NCBI GenBank assembly: GCA_028386065.3
Contig: JAKUCV010007354.1
Span: forward strand, 162,049 to 226,048
From: Turnera subulata
Taxonomy: Eukaryota; Streptophyta; Magnoliopsida; Malpighiales; Passifloraceae
DNA: 64,000 bases
Reading direction: 5' to 3'
This document shows positions 1 to 13,299 of this stretch, one piece after another (the first letter of the stretch is position 1; each line of letters starts with the position of its first letter). The translations under genes were made by a program, and so were the position numbers. Under the pieces are notes generated by a model. It was not told where the DNA came from. It made no database searches and saw only the letters and a list, made by a program, of their open reading frames with translations.

Positions 1-247
1 TCATCAGCATCCCCTGGAACATAAGTCTCATCAGCCTCATCCTCCGCATCATGTACGGATTGCTCAACTTGAGCAGCAACACCCGAAAATACCTCCTTTT
101 CCACCTTTCGCTTTGATGGCTTACCTGCACCCAAGTACAAGGAAACCAACACACATAATTAGCTCTCACTATCCCACGGTTACTAATGATGGGTAGTAGC
201 CTTTACCAGCCTTTTAACCTAAGCCCCTTCGTATTACATATAACCAT
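1..247 (-). mobile_element. Internal end of an LTR retroelement running off the left edge
   Basis: This lies just inside the PBS at 248-259, so it should be the leader and start of the internal region of a minus-strand LTR retroelement. On the minus strand about 120 bases at the left edge can be read as an acidic open stretch that continues out of the window; no family motif is visible in so short a piece. The rest looks like untranslated leader. Confidence 0.5.
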
Positions 248-259
248 GCTCCGCTACCA
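248..259 (-). other. Primer binding site (PBS) of the left-edge retroelement
   Basis: The minus strand reads TGGTAGCGGAGC, four bases inside the LTR end at 264. It resembles the plant initiator tRNA-Met PBS (TGGTATCAGAGC) with two differences. The same 12-mer is found at 5910-5921 and 62525-62536, each time next to an LTR end. Confidence 0.7.
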
Positions 260-263
260 CAAC

Positions 264-2149
264 TGTCACGCCCCGTCTTAACGTGACTGGCCATGTGCCT
301 TGCGCATCACTAAGCATGCCACAGGGCACCCAAAGGCCTACATCAAACATTAGGCAGAAGCTAGCCCGACGGGCATCTAACCCAAATGCGCAGCAAACAT
401 CAACGTGAGCATCACATATTAAAGTACAAAATTAAACACACAACAACCACACTTTATTATACATCAGGTCTGTACATTAAGTGGGGCGCTAAGTGAGTTG
501 TTTCATCCAATTATTCTCATATGCACAAGCAGTTTTGGCCAAGTACCCATCGACTAACAAAGTACGCCTCTCGGGCCTTCCCTCACCAAGCTAGTCAGCT
601 CCTTGCCCTGAAAGAAAGGGGTGGAAAGAGGAGGGTGAGTCCACTGACTCAATAAGCCAGTGATCACACAAGTAACAACAGTGACACTAACAAGCAGCAA
701 TAACACCCAACAGCTATACATCAATGCACCGTGATCAGCCCACGGGTAAGCTATCGTGATGATGGACTAGGCCTACCTGCATGGTCTGGTAGCCCTTTCA
801 ACAATGTTACTCCTTAGCCCACAGCCACGGGAAGTGCTCGTGACTTGCTACCAAACCAGACACGGCGCCTAGCACAACACCACCATCATCTCATATAACC
901 AGGCAGCCTAGGGGCACTGCGAGGTTCATCATCAATACCATCTTATGCATGTGCCATGATGTAAGTGTTATGCATGAAATGCACAACCCGAATATCGGAC
1001 TCGTCAACAAGCCAAGGCATATCATCTTTCATCAATTTGCACCATTAGTGCCATCAATAAGCATATTGGAGCTATTAATCAGCAAGCAAGCATCATCAAC
1101 CATCACATATGTGACAACCAAACTTACACAGACTTAGGCCTCGCTAGGCCGTTCCCCTACCTTTGGTGCTCCTGGGTTTCTAGCACCTGCCACACACAAC
1201 CAAGCATCAATAGAAAGCACAACAACACAAAGCATTAAATAGGAACTCATATAAGTTAGCCTACACACCAACTGGCCAAGCTAGACCAATCGGTTAGCAC
1301 CAATGCTTGCATTGGCGTATCAACTCTAGTCATCAGCCCTAACCAGGTGCATTAGCACAAGTATTTGGGCGCTTGTTAGACCTACACCCCAACAGGTTGC
1401 CCTATCCAAGCCTACTAGGCACTGGAAAGTGCAATTAGCCCCCTGTAAGGACAACTGGGCGCACCCAACGCACCAGCTGGCCTCCAGCGGCACCAATTGT
1501 GCATCAATTCAACCAAACAACGCCTAGACCTCAGCCAAAGCCTTCCCACATAGCAATCACCCAATAACAAAGCCTCAGAACTCCCTCTAAAACAAGCTTA
1601 CTCACTGTCTAACCCAACAACACACTAGACAAGCCTATTGACACCAAATCAAGCATGAATTTTAACCCAGCTACTTACCCCACCTTCTTTTGTGTGAGAG
1701 TGTCTTGGGAAATCTTGAGAAAGGCTGAGTCCTTCTCTCCTGAGCTCTCTTCACATTTTGGCAGAAATGAGGGAGTGAGGGGCTGGCTTGGGCAGATTAG
1801 GCTAAGGCAAGCAGGTGACTAAGCTGCCACTTGCTGCATTTGCTCCCAAAATCTGCCACCAAGCCTTAGCACCTCTCCACCTCATGCTTATTTTTCAACC
1901 AATAGAGCCAAGCCAGCTCGCCCCAACTCAGCCCACACTTAGTCCTCAATTAGTTTCCCAAAGATCACACACACTAATCCACAATTAGGACTAATCACCC
2001 ACTAATTAATCCATCCGAGTCAAATACTAGTCAACCGAAGCCAACAGCTAGCCCACTCAATCAATTACTGGCCAATTGCACCAGCTCCTATCCCAGCACC
2101 ATTCCTCATCAAGTAAACACATAGTGCATCAATTACATGGGTTGTCACA
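264..2149 (-). mobile_element. LTR of a minus-strand retroelement, 1886 bp
   Basis: Read on the minus strand the block starts TGTGACAACCC at 2149 and ends GGGGCGTGACA at 264, next to a PBS, which gives the usual TG...CA ends. A long part (about 600-960) is clearly related to 10620-10980, including a shared stretch around the CACCGTGATCA motif. The right boundary is inferred from the LTR-like terminus; the partner LTR lies outside the window, so no target-site duplication can be tested. No gene is seen inside. Confidence 0.65.
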
Positions 2150-2425
2150 TGGATGGTCCAAGGCTCGGGTTTTACCCAAAGGTTTATTTCCGTGCTCGCC
2201 GAAAAATACCCGAGACTGCCGGAAACTCGCCTGATTCCGGCCAAGACACTGTTCACGAAGGCAGTATCCCCTTTGCTGCTGTTCCTCTAGTAGCAACATA
2301 GCTCCATTCCACCTCCATCCATGACTGAATCCGGCCACAACCATTAACAACAAGTTTGCCAAAATCATCCACAGCCAGCAACAGCCCACCGCCGGCCAAC
2401 GAATCAACTCCACAACTCGGTGCTG
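2150..2425. other. Unassigned repeat-like sequence fused to truncated pol
   Basis: This 276 bp stretch joins the LTR ending at 2149 to the gypsy pol frame. The pol homology stops abruptly at about 2425, just after the residues HPGSTKMYQ that begin the integrase zinc-binding region. The DNA here resembles LTR sequence in composition (repeated CCGGCGA-type words) but was not matched to an element. It probably marks a deletion or recombination breakpoint. Confidence 0.4.
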
Positions 2426-5116
2426 ATACATCTTGGTGCTTCCAGGATGCATTGCTTACGATGTCATATGACCCTTTTTCAGGATCTGACTATGCAGATT
2501 ACTAACATTAGGTACACATACCCGTTTCCCAATCATCAGTGCTCCATCATCAGCTATACGGAACTTGTCTTCTTTCCCACTCCTTACTCCTTCCTTTAGA
2601 TTGACCAGGTCGGGATCTCCTTCTTGTAACTCCACTATCCATCCTCTTAGGTTGGACTTGACACTCATGTGTGCCAGCAAAGCTCCTGTATCATCCACTG
2701 TCAAGTCAACTCCCAACTTCCTTAACTCGATAAGTGAAAACATCGAGTATCGAGTGGAGGCATCATCCGATTGTCTCCGGCTCAAAGCATCAGCTACCAC
2801 ATTAGCCTTTCTTGGGTGATACTCGATAGTACAATCATAATCATTAAGCAACTCAACCCAGCATCTTTGCCGCAGGTTAAGCTCCTTCTGAGTCATGATG
2901 TACTTGAGGCTTTTGTGGTCGGTGAAGATTCGACACTTCTCTCCAAACAAGTAGTGTCTCCAAATCTTCAGAGCCAAGAACACAGCTACCATCTCAAGAT
3001 CATGAGTCGGGTAGTTCTTCTCATGAGTCCATAGCTGTCTAGAGGTATAGGCAATCACTCGTCCTTCTTGCATCAGCACAGCTCCTAAACCAAGTCCCGA
3101 TGCATCACAAAACAACACATACTCAACTCCTGGCTTGGGTACTGTTAGCACTGGTGCCGTGGTCAGCTTCTTCTTAAGCTCCTCAAAACTCTGTTGGCAC
3201 TCCGGGCTCCATACAAAAGCTTGTTCTTTCCTCAATAGCTTAGTCATGGGACTGGCTAATAAGGAAAAACCTTCTACGAACCTCCGATAGTATCCTGCAA
3301 GGCCAAGAAAACTCCTGACTTCGGACACATACTTAGGAGGCTCCCACTCTATCACAACCTTAACTTTGGCAGGATCAACCTCTATTCCATCCCCGCCTAC
3401 TACATGTCCGAGGAAGGAAACTTCTCCAATCCAAAATTCACACTTGCTGAATTTAGCATACAACTGCCTCTCCCGTAACCTTTGAAGCACTATCCTCAAA
3501 TGCTCTTTGTGCTCTTCCTTGCTCTTGGAGTAGATGAGGATATCGTCGATGAAAACCACAACGAACTTATCCAGGAACTCATTTAGCACCAAGTGCATCA
3601 AGCACATAAGCACTGCTGGTGCATTGGTCAAACCGAAAGGTACCACAGTGAATTCGAAGTCGCCATACCGTGTGTGAAAGGCTGTCTTTGGTATGTCCTT
3701 CTCCGAAATCTTAATCTGGTGATAACCCGATCGGAGGTCAATCTTTGAAAACACCGTTGCTCCTTGAAGCTAATCGAAAAGATCATCAATCCTTGGAAAC
3801 GGGTACTTGTTCTTGATTTTTACCTTGTTGATCTGGCGATAGTCTACACACATGCGCAGGCTACCGTCCTTCTTCTTCACAAACAAAACTGGTGCACCCC
3901 ATGGTGAGGTACTAGGTCTGATAAAACCTTTCTCCAGTAGTTCGTCTAGCTGCTTTTTCAGCTCCTGAAGCTCTGTTGGTGCCATCCTGTATGGTGCCAT
4001 CGAGATAGGTGTAACTCCAGGTACAAGCTCGATGGTGTACTCAACCTCTCTGTCGGATGGCAAACCTGGTAGATCATCTGGAAAAACATCAACAAACTCC
4101 CTCACAACTAATAAATCCCCCAGGGTAGGGTCTTGTGTCTCTTCGTCTGGAATGTGGGTCAGCAAAGCGTCTGGACCATGTTGCTTCATTCCGTAGCCCA
4201 GGGTAGCAGAGATTCTACATGTGGTTGTAGTTCTCCCCACTCCGGACAAAACAATTGATCGATCTTCGGCGGATGTCAACCTCACTTGCTTAGCTCGGTA
4301 ATCCACCAAAGCTTGATACTTCGACAACCAATCCATGCCTAGGATTATATCAAATCCTCCCATGTTCATGACAATGAGTCGAGTAGGAAAGGTTTCGTTC
4401 TCAAACACTAACAGCACATCCTTACAAACTCTATCTAGCCTCACTATAATGCCTGCGGGTAATCTAACCCTCATCGGTTTTTCTAAGAATATATCTTCAC
4501 AGTTATGTTGCATAGCATAGGTTTGAGCTATAAAGGAATGTGTAGCTCCAGGATCAATTAATGTGAATGCAACACTACCATGTACTGTAAAGATACCTGC
4601 TATAACTTGGGCAGCATCAGGGTCATCTTCCGCGGTGATGACAAAAGCTCTAGGAACTGTTGTGCTTTGGTTAGCTCCAGATTGGGTCCTTGCGGAAGGA
4701 TTCCCATGACCACGACCTTGTCCTTGTGCTCTAGATCCACCTGGCACGCTAGCCACAGAGGCCTGAACTGTTGGTGCCGGTGCAAAGTTACTGACTCTCC
4801 CAAGTTTTGGGCATGCATAATGGTAGTGTCCCAACTCATTGCACTCGAAGCATCTGACCGATGATATGGGGCGTCGGAAGCGGTTATCTCCAGAACTAGT
4901 CACTCCAGGTCCAATCCATCCTCCGGTTGAAGCTCCACGGTTGTTAGTCCAACCACGTCCATAGGTCGTCATCTGGTACTGTCCTCGTCCAGCTGCAGGT
5001 GCATTAGCGGCAGGTACATATGGCTTCTTGTTCTGACTAGGCGGAACCTGCGGTGCATTTCTCTTCCCGGCGACACTCCTGTTGATCACCCCATGTAACT
5101 TTAGTCTTCTGAGCAT
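2426..5116 (-). pseudogene. Broken Ty3/gypsy pol: zinc knuckle, protease, RT, RNase H
   Basis: This frame encodes the end of gag and most of pol of a Ty3/gypsy element, probably of the chromovirus (Tekay/Del-like) type. In order it shows a CCHC knuckle ([14 protein letters not shown], near 4850), an aspartic protease motif (DPGATHSFI), the RT start ([10 protein letters not shown]), the RT catalytic box FIDDILIYS, and RNase H motifs [10 protein letters not shown] and TDHKSLKYI. It ends in the first residues of the integrase zinc-binding domain; the rest of integrase is missing. One in-frame TAG at about 3767 replaces the usual Gln in the conserved RT segment DDLFDQLQGA. Joining upstream gag needs a frameshift near 5080. 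It cannot make active enzymes. Clade assignment rests on LTR style and motif wording, so it is less sure than the superfamily. Confidence 0.9.
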
Positions 5117-5807
5117 CCCTTACCATGTCCTGATATCCAGCATAGTCCTTACATCCCATGATAGCTCGGATGTCAAGGTGTAAACCTCTCCAGAAACGTT
5201 GGCATCTGGCTTTGGTAGTTGCTACCAGATCTCCAACATACAGGGATAGACGGTCAAACTTCTTCTCATACTCTGTCACGGTCATACCATCCTGGCACAA
5301 TTCTAGGAATTCGCGCTGCATACGCTCCTGAAATTCTTCAGTAATGAACTTGTCCTTGAACATGGCCGTGAACTCAGCCCATGGCATCACCACTGGTTTT
5401 GGCAGGTCTCTTGTGGTAGATTCCCACCATGTTGCTGCTTCTTCACAAAAAAGAGAAGCGGAATAGTTCGCCCACTGGTCAGTTGTGCACTTGACCTTAA
5501 GCAAGACCCTGGCAATCTGATGTAACCACTCGTCTGCCTCACGAGGGTCAGTCGCCCCTGAGAAAGGCTCAGCTCCAAGCTCAGATAGCTTGGTAAAAAC
5601 AGGGTCTTCGACTGGTCCCCCAGCTGTCTGTCGATGAAGAATCTAGGTCATCATGTGCATCATCTGCAGGGACATTTGGTATGGCATACCTAGTACCCCA
5701 TCGTAGACATGTGGTTCTTCCACGTAGGCATGCGGTTGACCGATTGACACTTGGTCCTCTTCCAAGTGTTGTTGGGCGGCATGCTGGTGTCCCTCAGCCG
5801 GATCCAT
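5037..5807 (-). pseudogene. Ty3/gypsy gag, interrupted
   Basis: The minus-strand ATG at 5807 begins a frame that reads through the retrotransposon gag domain typical of plant gypsy elements, including WANYSASLFCEEAATWWES and a later DGMTVTEYEKKFDRLS segment. An in-frame TAG sits at codon 55 (about 5645), and the reading frame shifts against the pol frame near 5080, where the end of this frame overlaps the start of the next (5037-5116). The ATG lies about 100 bp inside the PBS, a normal leader length. The N-terminal 54 codons look like a natural gag start (MDPAEGHQHAAQQ). Confidence 0.85.
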
Positions 5808-5909
5808 CTCGTCCTACCTATATGAAGATGTATGCATGAGTATCATATTTATAACATGTGGAGCAGAATATGCACAGACAATCAAACAACAACCAAGGAC
5901 CTACAGCCC

Positions 5910-5921
5910 GCTCCGCTACCA
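5910..5921 (-). other. PBS of the gypsy element
   Basis: The minus strand reads TGGTAGCGGAGC three bases after the LTR end at 5925. It orients the element: 5' LTR at higher coordinates, gag and pol at lower ones. Confidence 0.75.
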
Positions 5922-5924
5922 AAA

Positions 5925-8863
5925 TGAAACGCCCCGATCCGTGTTTACCGTTGATACTATACAGTATCCATAGAGGTAAATGTCACAACCAACAGTAATA
6001 ATACAATAACAGTACTTGTCCCGGCACGGAGACATTATTACATCAAGCATCAGAACTGAGTAGTAAAATGCAAGCAGCGGAAGCCTTAATACAACATAAC
6101 AACAGCAATGAAAATGATGCAACGCAGGATGGATCCGGGCCTGGCAGAGGGTGCGCCAGAGCTTGCCTCGAACGTACCTGAGCTATGCACAATCAAACTA
6201 CGCGACCAGGTCACGCAGGCGAGGGGTGAGTCCGAAGTGCTCACCGGGTAAAATCCATAAGCAAATATACATATACAAGCAACCGTAAATAATCAAGTCA
6301 CATCAACAGCAATTAACTAAGGTTCTCACGAATCCTCAAATAACACACGCCGTGATTCTAGACACGCTATACCAATTTTATTATCAAGGGCCCTATCACT
6401 AGTTAAATGGTGGCCGTCGCCTGGTAGTCAAGCTAGCTAGCCCTTGGACCCCGCCCTAATACCTCCATGTAATAACTGGCACAGACAGAGAGCAGACCCC
6501 AAGCACACTCTCCCCGAGCGCCTAAAAATAAAAATTGGTACAGATAGGGAGCAGACCCCAAGTACACTCTCCCCCAGCACCATAAAAATATGACTACCAT
6601 CTGGCTGTTCCAATATTTAACTGTGATTTACTAGATGTCTAAGTGTATCCAGTTTTATTATTTCTTTACCCTCATCTAGCTACTTAATTTCTATTATCCT
6701 CCATTATCTCATTATCCCGAGCAGGCTCACAGCCTCTCCGCTCGTCTGGATAATACAATCTTATTTCAACTGTTTTTCCCATACTAGTACCCCCGGTACT
6801 CTACTCACACAATTTTCACAGTCAACAACAACAGTAATAACCTACTAATACCAACATTTCTACATTATCAAGAACATCAACAGTAGCATCAATTCAGCAA
6901 CATCAACGGCAACAAATAACATTTAAATTCATCTCACAACAACCATTCACAGCCACAAAGAATTATTCAAGCATATAACACACATAATAAACAAACAGCA
7001 ACTTGGTACTACGGGCAGTATATAAATATTTACTTATCCTCACCTTAGCCGATTTTCCTATTCCTGATAGTCCTCGAAGTGTTCCGGCTCAGGCTCCTCA
7101 GGGTACTGCTCATTATCAACTCCTATATCAAACAATAATTTATGCACACGTAAGATGATATGCAAATGCTCGACTATTACTGTAAGCCGTAAAATAAATA
7201 CTGTGCTAACTCGGTACTCCCCCGGGTTATTCCCATTATCATCATAATTCACCATTTATTTCAAGTGTCAGAAATAATACCATACTTGTACCCGGTTATT
7301 ATTCCGGTACGTATTTACTTTGATAATACCCTTTCTATTTTTATTTTCCTTAAGTATGTACTTTCCAAAATATTTGATAAAAATAATTATTATTCTTTCC
7401 AAAGGTATTAGCTATTATAAAATAATCTTCGTAGAAATTATTCACATGCACATATTTTCCGGTAATATATTCCGCGGTACACATCTTTAGGAGTATCACT
7501 ATAATTTAACAATTATGTTATAATCACCTTTGTTTCTTGAAATTAATATACGAAAATAATTATTTCCTTTATTTTCAAAAATTATATCCATATACTATAT
7601 TCTTATATTTTCCAGATTATTTCCATATACCAAATATAATTATTTATTTATTTTTATTTTCGTCTTTTTTTTTTAATACCGACTGGACCATGAACAGTGC
7701 TGGCCCAAACCTTGCATAGTGCCCAGCCCAGACCCAACTAGGAGCCCAGGCACAGGCCCACATGCAGGCCCAGGTGCACATCAGCCCAGCAACCCAATCA
7801 GCCCACTGACCCACTTGCACAGCCGGGTCGACCCGCGACCCTGATATTCGGGTCGTCTTCAACCCATCCATACACTCGTTTACAAAACGGGTTACTTACC
7901 TAGATGCGACGGCGACGCGACGAACGGGGCGCGGATCGGGCGAGATGACGGCGAGGAAGGAGGCGTGGTGGCGTCGGCAGCGAGGAGCGACTGGCGAGGT
8001 GCGAGGAGTCGCGGCCTCTTCCGGTGGCTGCTGCGACGCGGACGGAGATGAGAAGGGAAGAAGATGGCGTCGTGGTTGTGACGGCTGACGTGAAGAGGAA
8101 GGCGACCGACGCGAGCTTCCTGCGGCGTAGTGTAGGCGGCAGTGCGAGTTCTGGTGGAGGTGATGGTGCTGCGTGCGGCGGGGTTTGGTGGTCGACAGTG
8201 GGGAGTGAAGTGATGGTGGCCGGTGTGACGTCGTTTAGGGGCTGTGAGGGTGGTTTCTTCTTTTTTCCTTTTTTTTTTCTTTCCTGGTATTGGTTTTGCA
8301 TTGATGGGTTTTGTGGTGAGTTGAAGTATGTGTTTTTGCAGGGTAAGGATGAGGAAGGTAGCTGGCAGTGAGTTTTTGCAGAGTTGTAGAGGAAGGTGAT
8401 GCTGGGTGATGGGTTTGCAGGTAGAATAAAATGATAGTGGCGTACCAGAAGAGCAGAAGAAAAGCATGCAACGCACTAGTAAGTCATGGGTGAGACAAGA
8501 AATACAGGGGAGACGCGGCTCACAGGCTGCATAATTGAGCTGCCTCAATTTTGTAGCACTGTGCTACATATGAGGCGTGGCCCGTCCGGATCAGAAAATA
8601 ACTGTAATACCCCTTGACTTTATTTTTGGTCCGATAATTCGAGGATAAACCTGACTTTTTTCGAGATTCTTGGACCCGGAAAATACCAACTCTGGTCCAT
8701 AAAATCCGCGGAAAAATCCCGAACGTGGGACAGAGCTCGGTTTCGGAATCCGATGCATAATTTACCCTGAAATAATTACCCAAGATTATTTTTATATGGT
8801 AAATTACTGTACAAAGCATTTTACAGTCCGGTAAAAATATGAATTTTTACCCGGGCTGTTACA
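5925..8863 (-). mobile_element. 5' LTR of the gypsy element, about 2.9 kb
   Basis: On the minus strand the block begins TGTAACAGCCCGGG at 8863 and ends GGGGCGTTTCA at 5925, directly before the PBS. The middle (about 7900-8300) is GC-rich, holds open but unconvincing frames on both strands, and ends on the minus strand in a splice-donor consensus (CTAG|GTAAGTAA, donor GT at 7899-7898). Near 6214-6235 it has a segment (minus: CACTTCGGACTCACCCC) also seen at 60740-60770. The second LTR is absent because the element is truncated at about 2425. Confidence 0.75.
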
Positions 8864-9072
8864 AAGAATAGTATTAATGTTGATTAGAAAATAAAAAGAA
8901 TAATGGTAACAACAATAATAAAAATTTTGAGAGCAAAAAAAATAATAGTAAAATAATGAAAATTGACTCGATTGATAAAATTCTTGATTGACCGCGATAA
9001 AAATTTTATTAAACACCGTAAAAGTCAAAACAACTTGGTAAAAATCATGAAAATTTTACCCGGGTCGTTACA
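8864..9072 (-). mobile_element. Fragment of a second, related LTR
   Basis: The block ends on the plus strand in ACCCGGGTCGTTACA, so on the minus strand it starts TGTAACGACCCGGGT, close to but different from the LTR start at 8863. It is probably the outer piece of an older LTR into which the gypsy element inserted. Only about 200 bp remain. Confidence 0.45.
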
Positions 9073-10237
9073 AAATAGGTTTTAGGTTTTACATTTTTTA
9101 TGTTTAGAAAAATAATTAATGAGATAAATATTTATTCAACGCATAACTAAAATTTTATTTCTTTTTTTATTTTTACACATAAGATGTCACCTCACCCTGA
9201 AATTTTCAAGGGTGATATATTTAGTGGCAAATAGCAAATTTCTTTTTTTTTTTTATACCAATTGGCTCTTTTCCCTTTTTATTTTTTTTTTTGCCTAAAG
9301 TGTTATCTCGCTCAAGTATTACCACATAGGATTATAGAAGAATGCATGTATTGCCATGCGGAGGTATATATATTTATTACATTTAGCTATAATGATAAAT
9401 TATATCTAACATTTAAAATAAATGTATTTAAATTTATATTCATATTTTCCTTCTTAAAATATAATTTCTGTCTCTCTGTGTGATACACTAGTCTGTGCAG
9501 TTTCTTTATTATTCATTCGTTCTCTCCCATAATGTTCATGTTAGTATTAACAATAATTTTGTCTCTCTCAATTAAATCCCCTCTCTGATTTTCTATACTT
9601 TTTATTTAACACAATTGTGTATTTTAATTTATCCAATCTATTTTATTCTTTTTTATATTTTTTTATTTATGCAGGAAAATAAATATTAATGCTTAAGATG
9701 GATTGACTCTTGACAAAGATTTATGGACAATTCAAGTTAGGATTTCGAAGTTATGAGAATCTTTGAATACAAAATTACAGAATCTCCTTATTTGTCAAGA
9801 TATGATTTTAATTCATGCAAAAGTATGTTTTAATTTTTCATGCCTTTTAATTAGTTAATTTTTATATTTGATAACTTAATTATTCTTTATATTATTATTA
9901 AATATTTTTTATTTTATATAACATTTTAAGTGTTAACTATTCATTTTTTTGAAGGCAAGCAACATTAAAGTAAATTTAATTCCATACGATAAAATCTTTA
10001 ATAAAAGTATAGCCTATCCACATCATTAAGCAACGACAAATTTTTTTTATGAATGAAATAAATGCACAAAAGGGCAAAAACTTTGATCATAAGGTGCATG
10101 ATCAGCTAATTACAAAAAGTAGTTTGATCAAGCAAAATTCAAAATTTCCATGTGATTGAAAAAAATAAGCTCTTGCAGGTCTTGTTAAGAAGAGCGAATG
10201 CCCCTCTATCTTCTCTTGAAAATATGTTGAACACTTC
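9073..10237. other. AT-rich intergenic DNA, no gene seen
   Basis: Strongly AT-rich sequence with short poly-A/T runs. Small frames here have no recognisable domain. Nothing else is supported. Confidence 0.6.
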
Positions 10238-11958
10238 TGTCACGCCTCTGCTAAGTGTGACCGGTCAGGTACCATGTACACCAACTACGTGTCATAGAGC
10301 ACTCAAAGGCCTTTCATCAACTCAACCAGAACCTGCTTGCCTCTGCTTGGCGGGTTACCAACCAATATATGTGCAGCGTAAAAGGAAGCAACACCCAACA
10401 TATGCAAAAGCAACAAAGATAATAAAAAGAATCAAGACTCATTTATAAAGACATCTCCAATAATGTTATAAAACCGTTGCTACAAAGGGGCTCTAACTCA
10501 TGTGTACGTAAACATAACCTCCTTATATGCATCAACACAATAATATAATTTAAGAAGACCGACTTGGCTATACCCATCGACCTACCTACAACCCGTGCTC
10601 TCAATCTTACACCTGTAAGACAAGGGGAGGAAACGGGGGGTGAGTATAAAACTCTGTAAGCAGGAGGTCATACAAGCAACAGGAATGACACACACAAGTG
10701 GCAAACAACATCCAACAACTTTACATCAATGCACCGTGATCAACCCACGGGTAAGCTATCGTGAAGTTGTACTAAGCCTACATGCATGGTCTGGTAGCCT
10801 GCCAACATGTTTCTCCTTAGCCCACAACCCCACATACGAGGCATAACTGAATGGCTACTAGAACCACACACGGAGCCTAGCACAACACCACCATCATCTT
10901 TTATGACCGAGAAACCTAAGAGCACTGCAAGGTTCATCATCAATATCATCTTATGCAAATGCCATAATGCAAATGGAATGCATGTAGTGCACAGCTCGAT
11001 CACCAGACTCGTCAATAAGCCAAGGCATCATCATCTTATCATCAATATTGCACTATTGGTGCCATCAATAAGCATACTGGGTCATCAACCAACAAGCGAG
11101 CACCATCAACGATCACAAACATGCAACCCAACTTACCTAGCATAACACAAATCTTGGCCAACCAATCATTCTCCTTGGAACCCTTGGATATATAGGGTTC
11201 ATACTGCCCTGTTACACACACACATAAATATACATCACAACCCAATCATAGAAATCATAGAGTATAAACCATAATTCAATCGCACAAATCATCCTTACAA
11301 CAACTCGGATAGAATCTGCCCTACACTAGCAGAAACTTGACCGAGGAAACAGGGGAGCCTACATGCAGAACCACCCTTGGGCACCAACATAAACATTGTA
11401 TCCCTATCTCTTAGATTTCCAGAGCTACCAACAATGCTCAATTTAGAGGTCTGTAGCTCTAGTTATAGCTCCAACACCAACACTTGTTCAAGTAGGAGGA
11501 CTGCTGCAAGACAGTTGTAGAATATTCAACTTGGAGAGTTCATAACTCTCTCAGTTATGCTCTAAAAATAGCAAAATTGGTACCCATGGACAACTATAGA
11601 AGTCAGCTTACTCTAGGATTTAGTTTCACTCAATTCGAACTGGTAGTTTGGCCGAAATTACCTTTTTAGTGGGCGAGGATCATTCTACCCGAGAGCAGAA
11701 CCATCCTAGCCTTACCTTTCTTCTGCTCCTCTTTTCTTCTCTTTCTCCTCTCTCTCTCTTAAACGAATTTGGTATGAACCAAATGAATTAGAGGTGCTTT
11801 CTTTCACCTCTTAATTCATAGGAAAGTAGGTGAATAAGCACCCACTTGCCACCTCTTCCCATTTGGTGCCACTTGCACAAGCAAGTGCCATGTCGTGCTT
11901 ATTTTCTGACTAATTAACTCGTGACACCTCACCTACTAGCTTGCACTCCGAATACCAC
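10238..11958 (-). mobile_element. LTR split by a Tat/Ogre-like insertion (left part)
   Basis: It begins TGTCACGCC on the plus strand, the same terminus as the LTR at 264, and shares long stretches with it (10620-10980 against 600-960). There is no PBS or internal region at its left side, so it is a solo or truncated LTR. It is cut at 11958 by the element at 11959-23179; the interrupted sequence resumes at 23185 and probably ends before about 23540. Confidence 0.65.
11954..11958. repeat. Target-site duplication ACCAC (left copy)
   Basis: ACCAC directly precedes the LTR start TGTGAACACCC; the matching copy is at 23180-23184. Confidence 0.8.
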
Positions 11959-13279
11959 TGTGAACACCCAAATTTGACCCATGAAAATTATATTGAGATT
12001 AGACTCCAGACATGTTTGAATTATAAGATTAATGAGTTAGTCTTGGGTTGAAGCATGAAAGGATTTAATTTTAGTAGAATTTATACATTATAGTAATTAA
12101 GACTTTTATATGCCTAGGATTAATGAGACGATTTAATCATAGGATATGTTAAGGACAAAATTGCTAAAATATATTTTATCTCGTTAAATTTGGGCTTGTT
12201 TATTTATTAAACCCAATTATATTTATTCTTGGGTTGAAGATAAATCTAAGGGTCCAATTTAATAAGGTATGCACTTTTCTTCAGAGTTGCACAGCCCATT
12301 AACACCTTGCTTGCAGACAAATTTAGCTCTGATTTTCCCATGACCGCCCAGCCTGGCTGTCATCCATAGGATGACCGCCGGCCATGGCGGTCATGTACAC
12401 CTAAAAACGCATTTTCTCCCCGATTTTCGCCCGTAGTTTGATTATACTCGGTTTTGGCCCAGATTTTTGGCCATTACCTTGATCATTAAGTTGGTCCACG
12501 CCCCTAGGCTACCAAGAACACTATAAATAGGACCCCTCTCTCACATTTCAGAGGACATTCTATTACACAAACACTCTTCATAAAGCTTTGAAGCTTGGAG
12601 AAACTCTATCTCTCCAAGCTTAAGAAATAGTTCCATAGGAAAAACTCTGGCAGAATTTCATGGGTAGCATCATCTATTGAAGGCAGCAAAGGGGAAAATC
12701 AAGAAGAACTCCAAGATTGAGTTGAGGAGTGGGAGGAAATTGTGTGGGAGGCACAACCCAAACCAAGGAGCTAGAGGAGGGCTACAAGAGGTAATCCTAA
12801 TCCTTTTTTGTCTGACCAATTTGAGATGTTGATGTTGATGATGATGTGACTGTTGTGATGCCATGTCAAGAACTACGTGGGCTTTGAACCCGGTCGCCGG
12901 GGTACGTAGGTGGTTTCTAGTGGTGGAAACTCAAGCCCAATCTTCTTCTTCTCTCCTTTCTTTTTAATATTCAGTTATTATATGTTTTGGTGCTCACACT
13001 TGCACACTTGCACAAGGCATACAAAATCCTCGAATTGCACAAAGTTTCGCCCCAACATGGACGGGTGCCTAACACCTTCCCATCCATGACGAATCCCCGG
13101 GTCCAACATCTTTGGTTCGTTATCCAGTTGCCTAAATGGAGTCACATGAAGGGTTTTTCCCAAGTTTTTATCCCTTAATAAAATTTGGGTGGTGACTCCA
13201 AAGATGTTGGATGATGGTCATGAAGAAAGCGTAAAGGAAAGGTGAATAGGCCCAAGTGATTTTGGGTCAGGTATTCACA
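11959..13279 (+). repeat. 5' LTR of the Tat/Ogre-like element
   Basis: Starts TGTGAACACCC and ends GTATTCACA. It aligns over its whole length with 21592-23179, but lacks about 267 bp present in the other LTR (21966 to about 22235), where it jumps from CTCTGATTTT to the GACCGCC-rich part. A segment near 12531 (ACTATAAATAGGACC) looks like a TATA region of the LTR promoter. Confidence 0.8.
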
Positions 13280-13281
13280 GC

Positions 13282-13299
13282 TGGCGACTCCACTGGGGA
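13282..13299 (+). other. PBS of the Tat/Ogre-like element
   Basis: TGGCGACTCCACTGGGGA follows the LTR end by two bases. This differs from the tRNA-Met-like PBS of the other elements here and supports assignment to the Tat/Ogre lineage. Confidence 0.7.

Noticed and set aside
7892..8548. Overlapping frames up to 218 codons on both strands
   Set aside because: GC-rich leader of an LTR with low-complexity translations on both strands and no domain.
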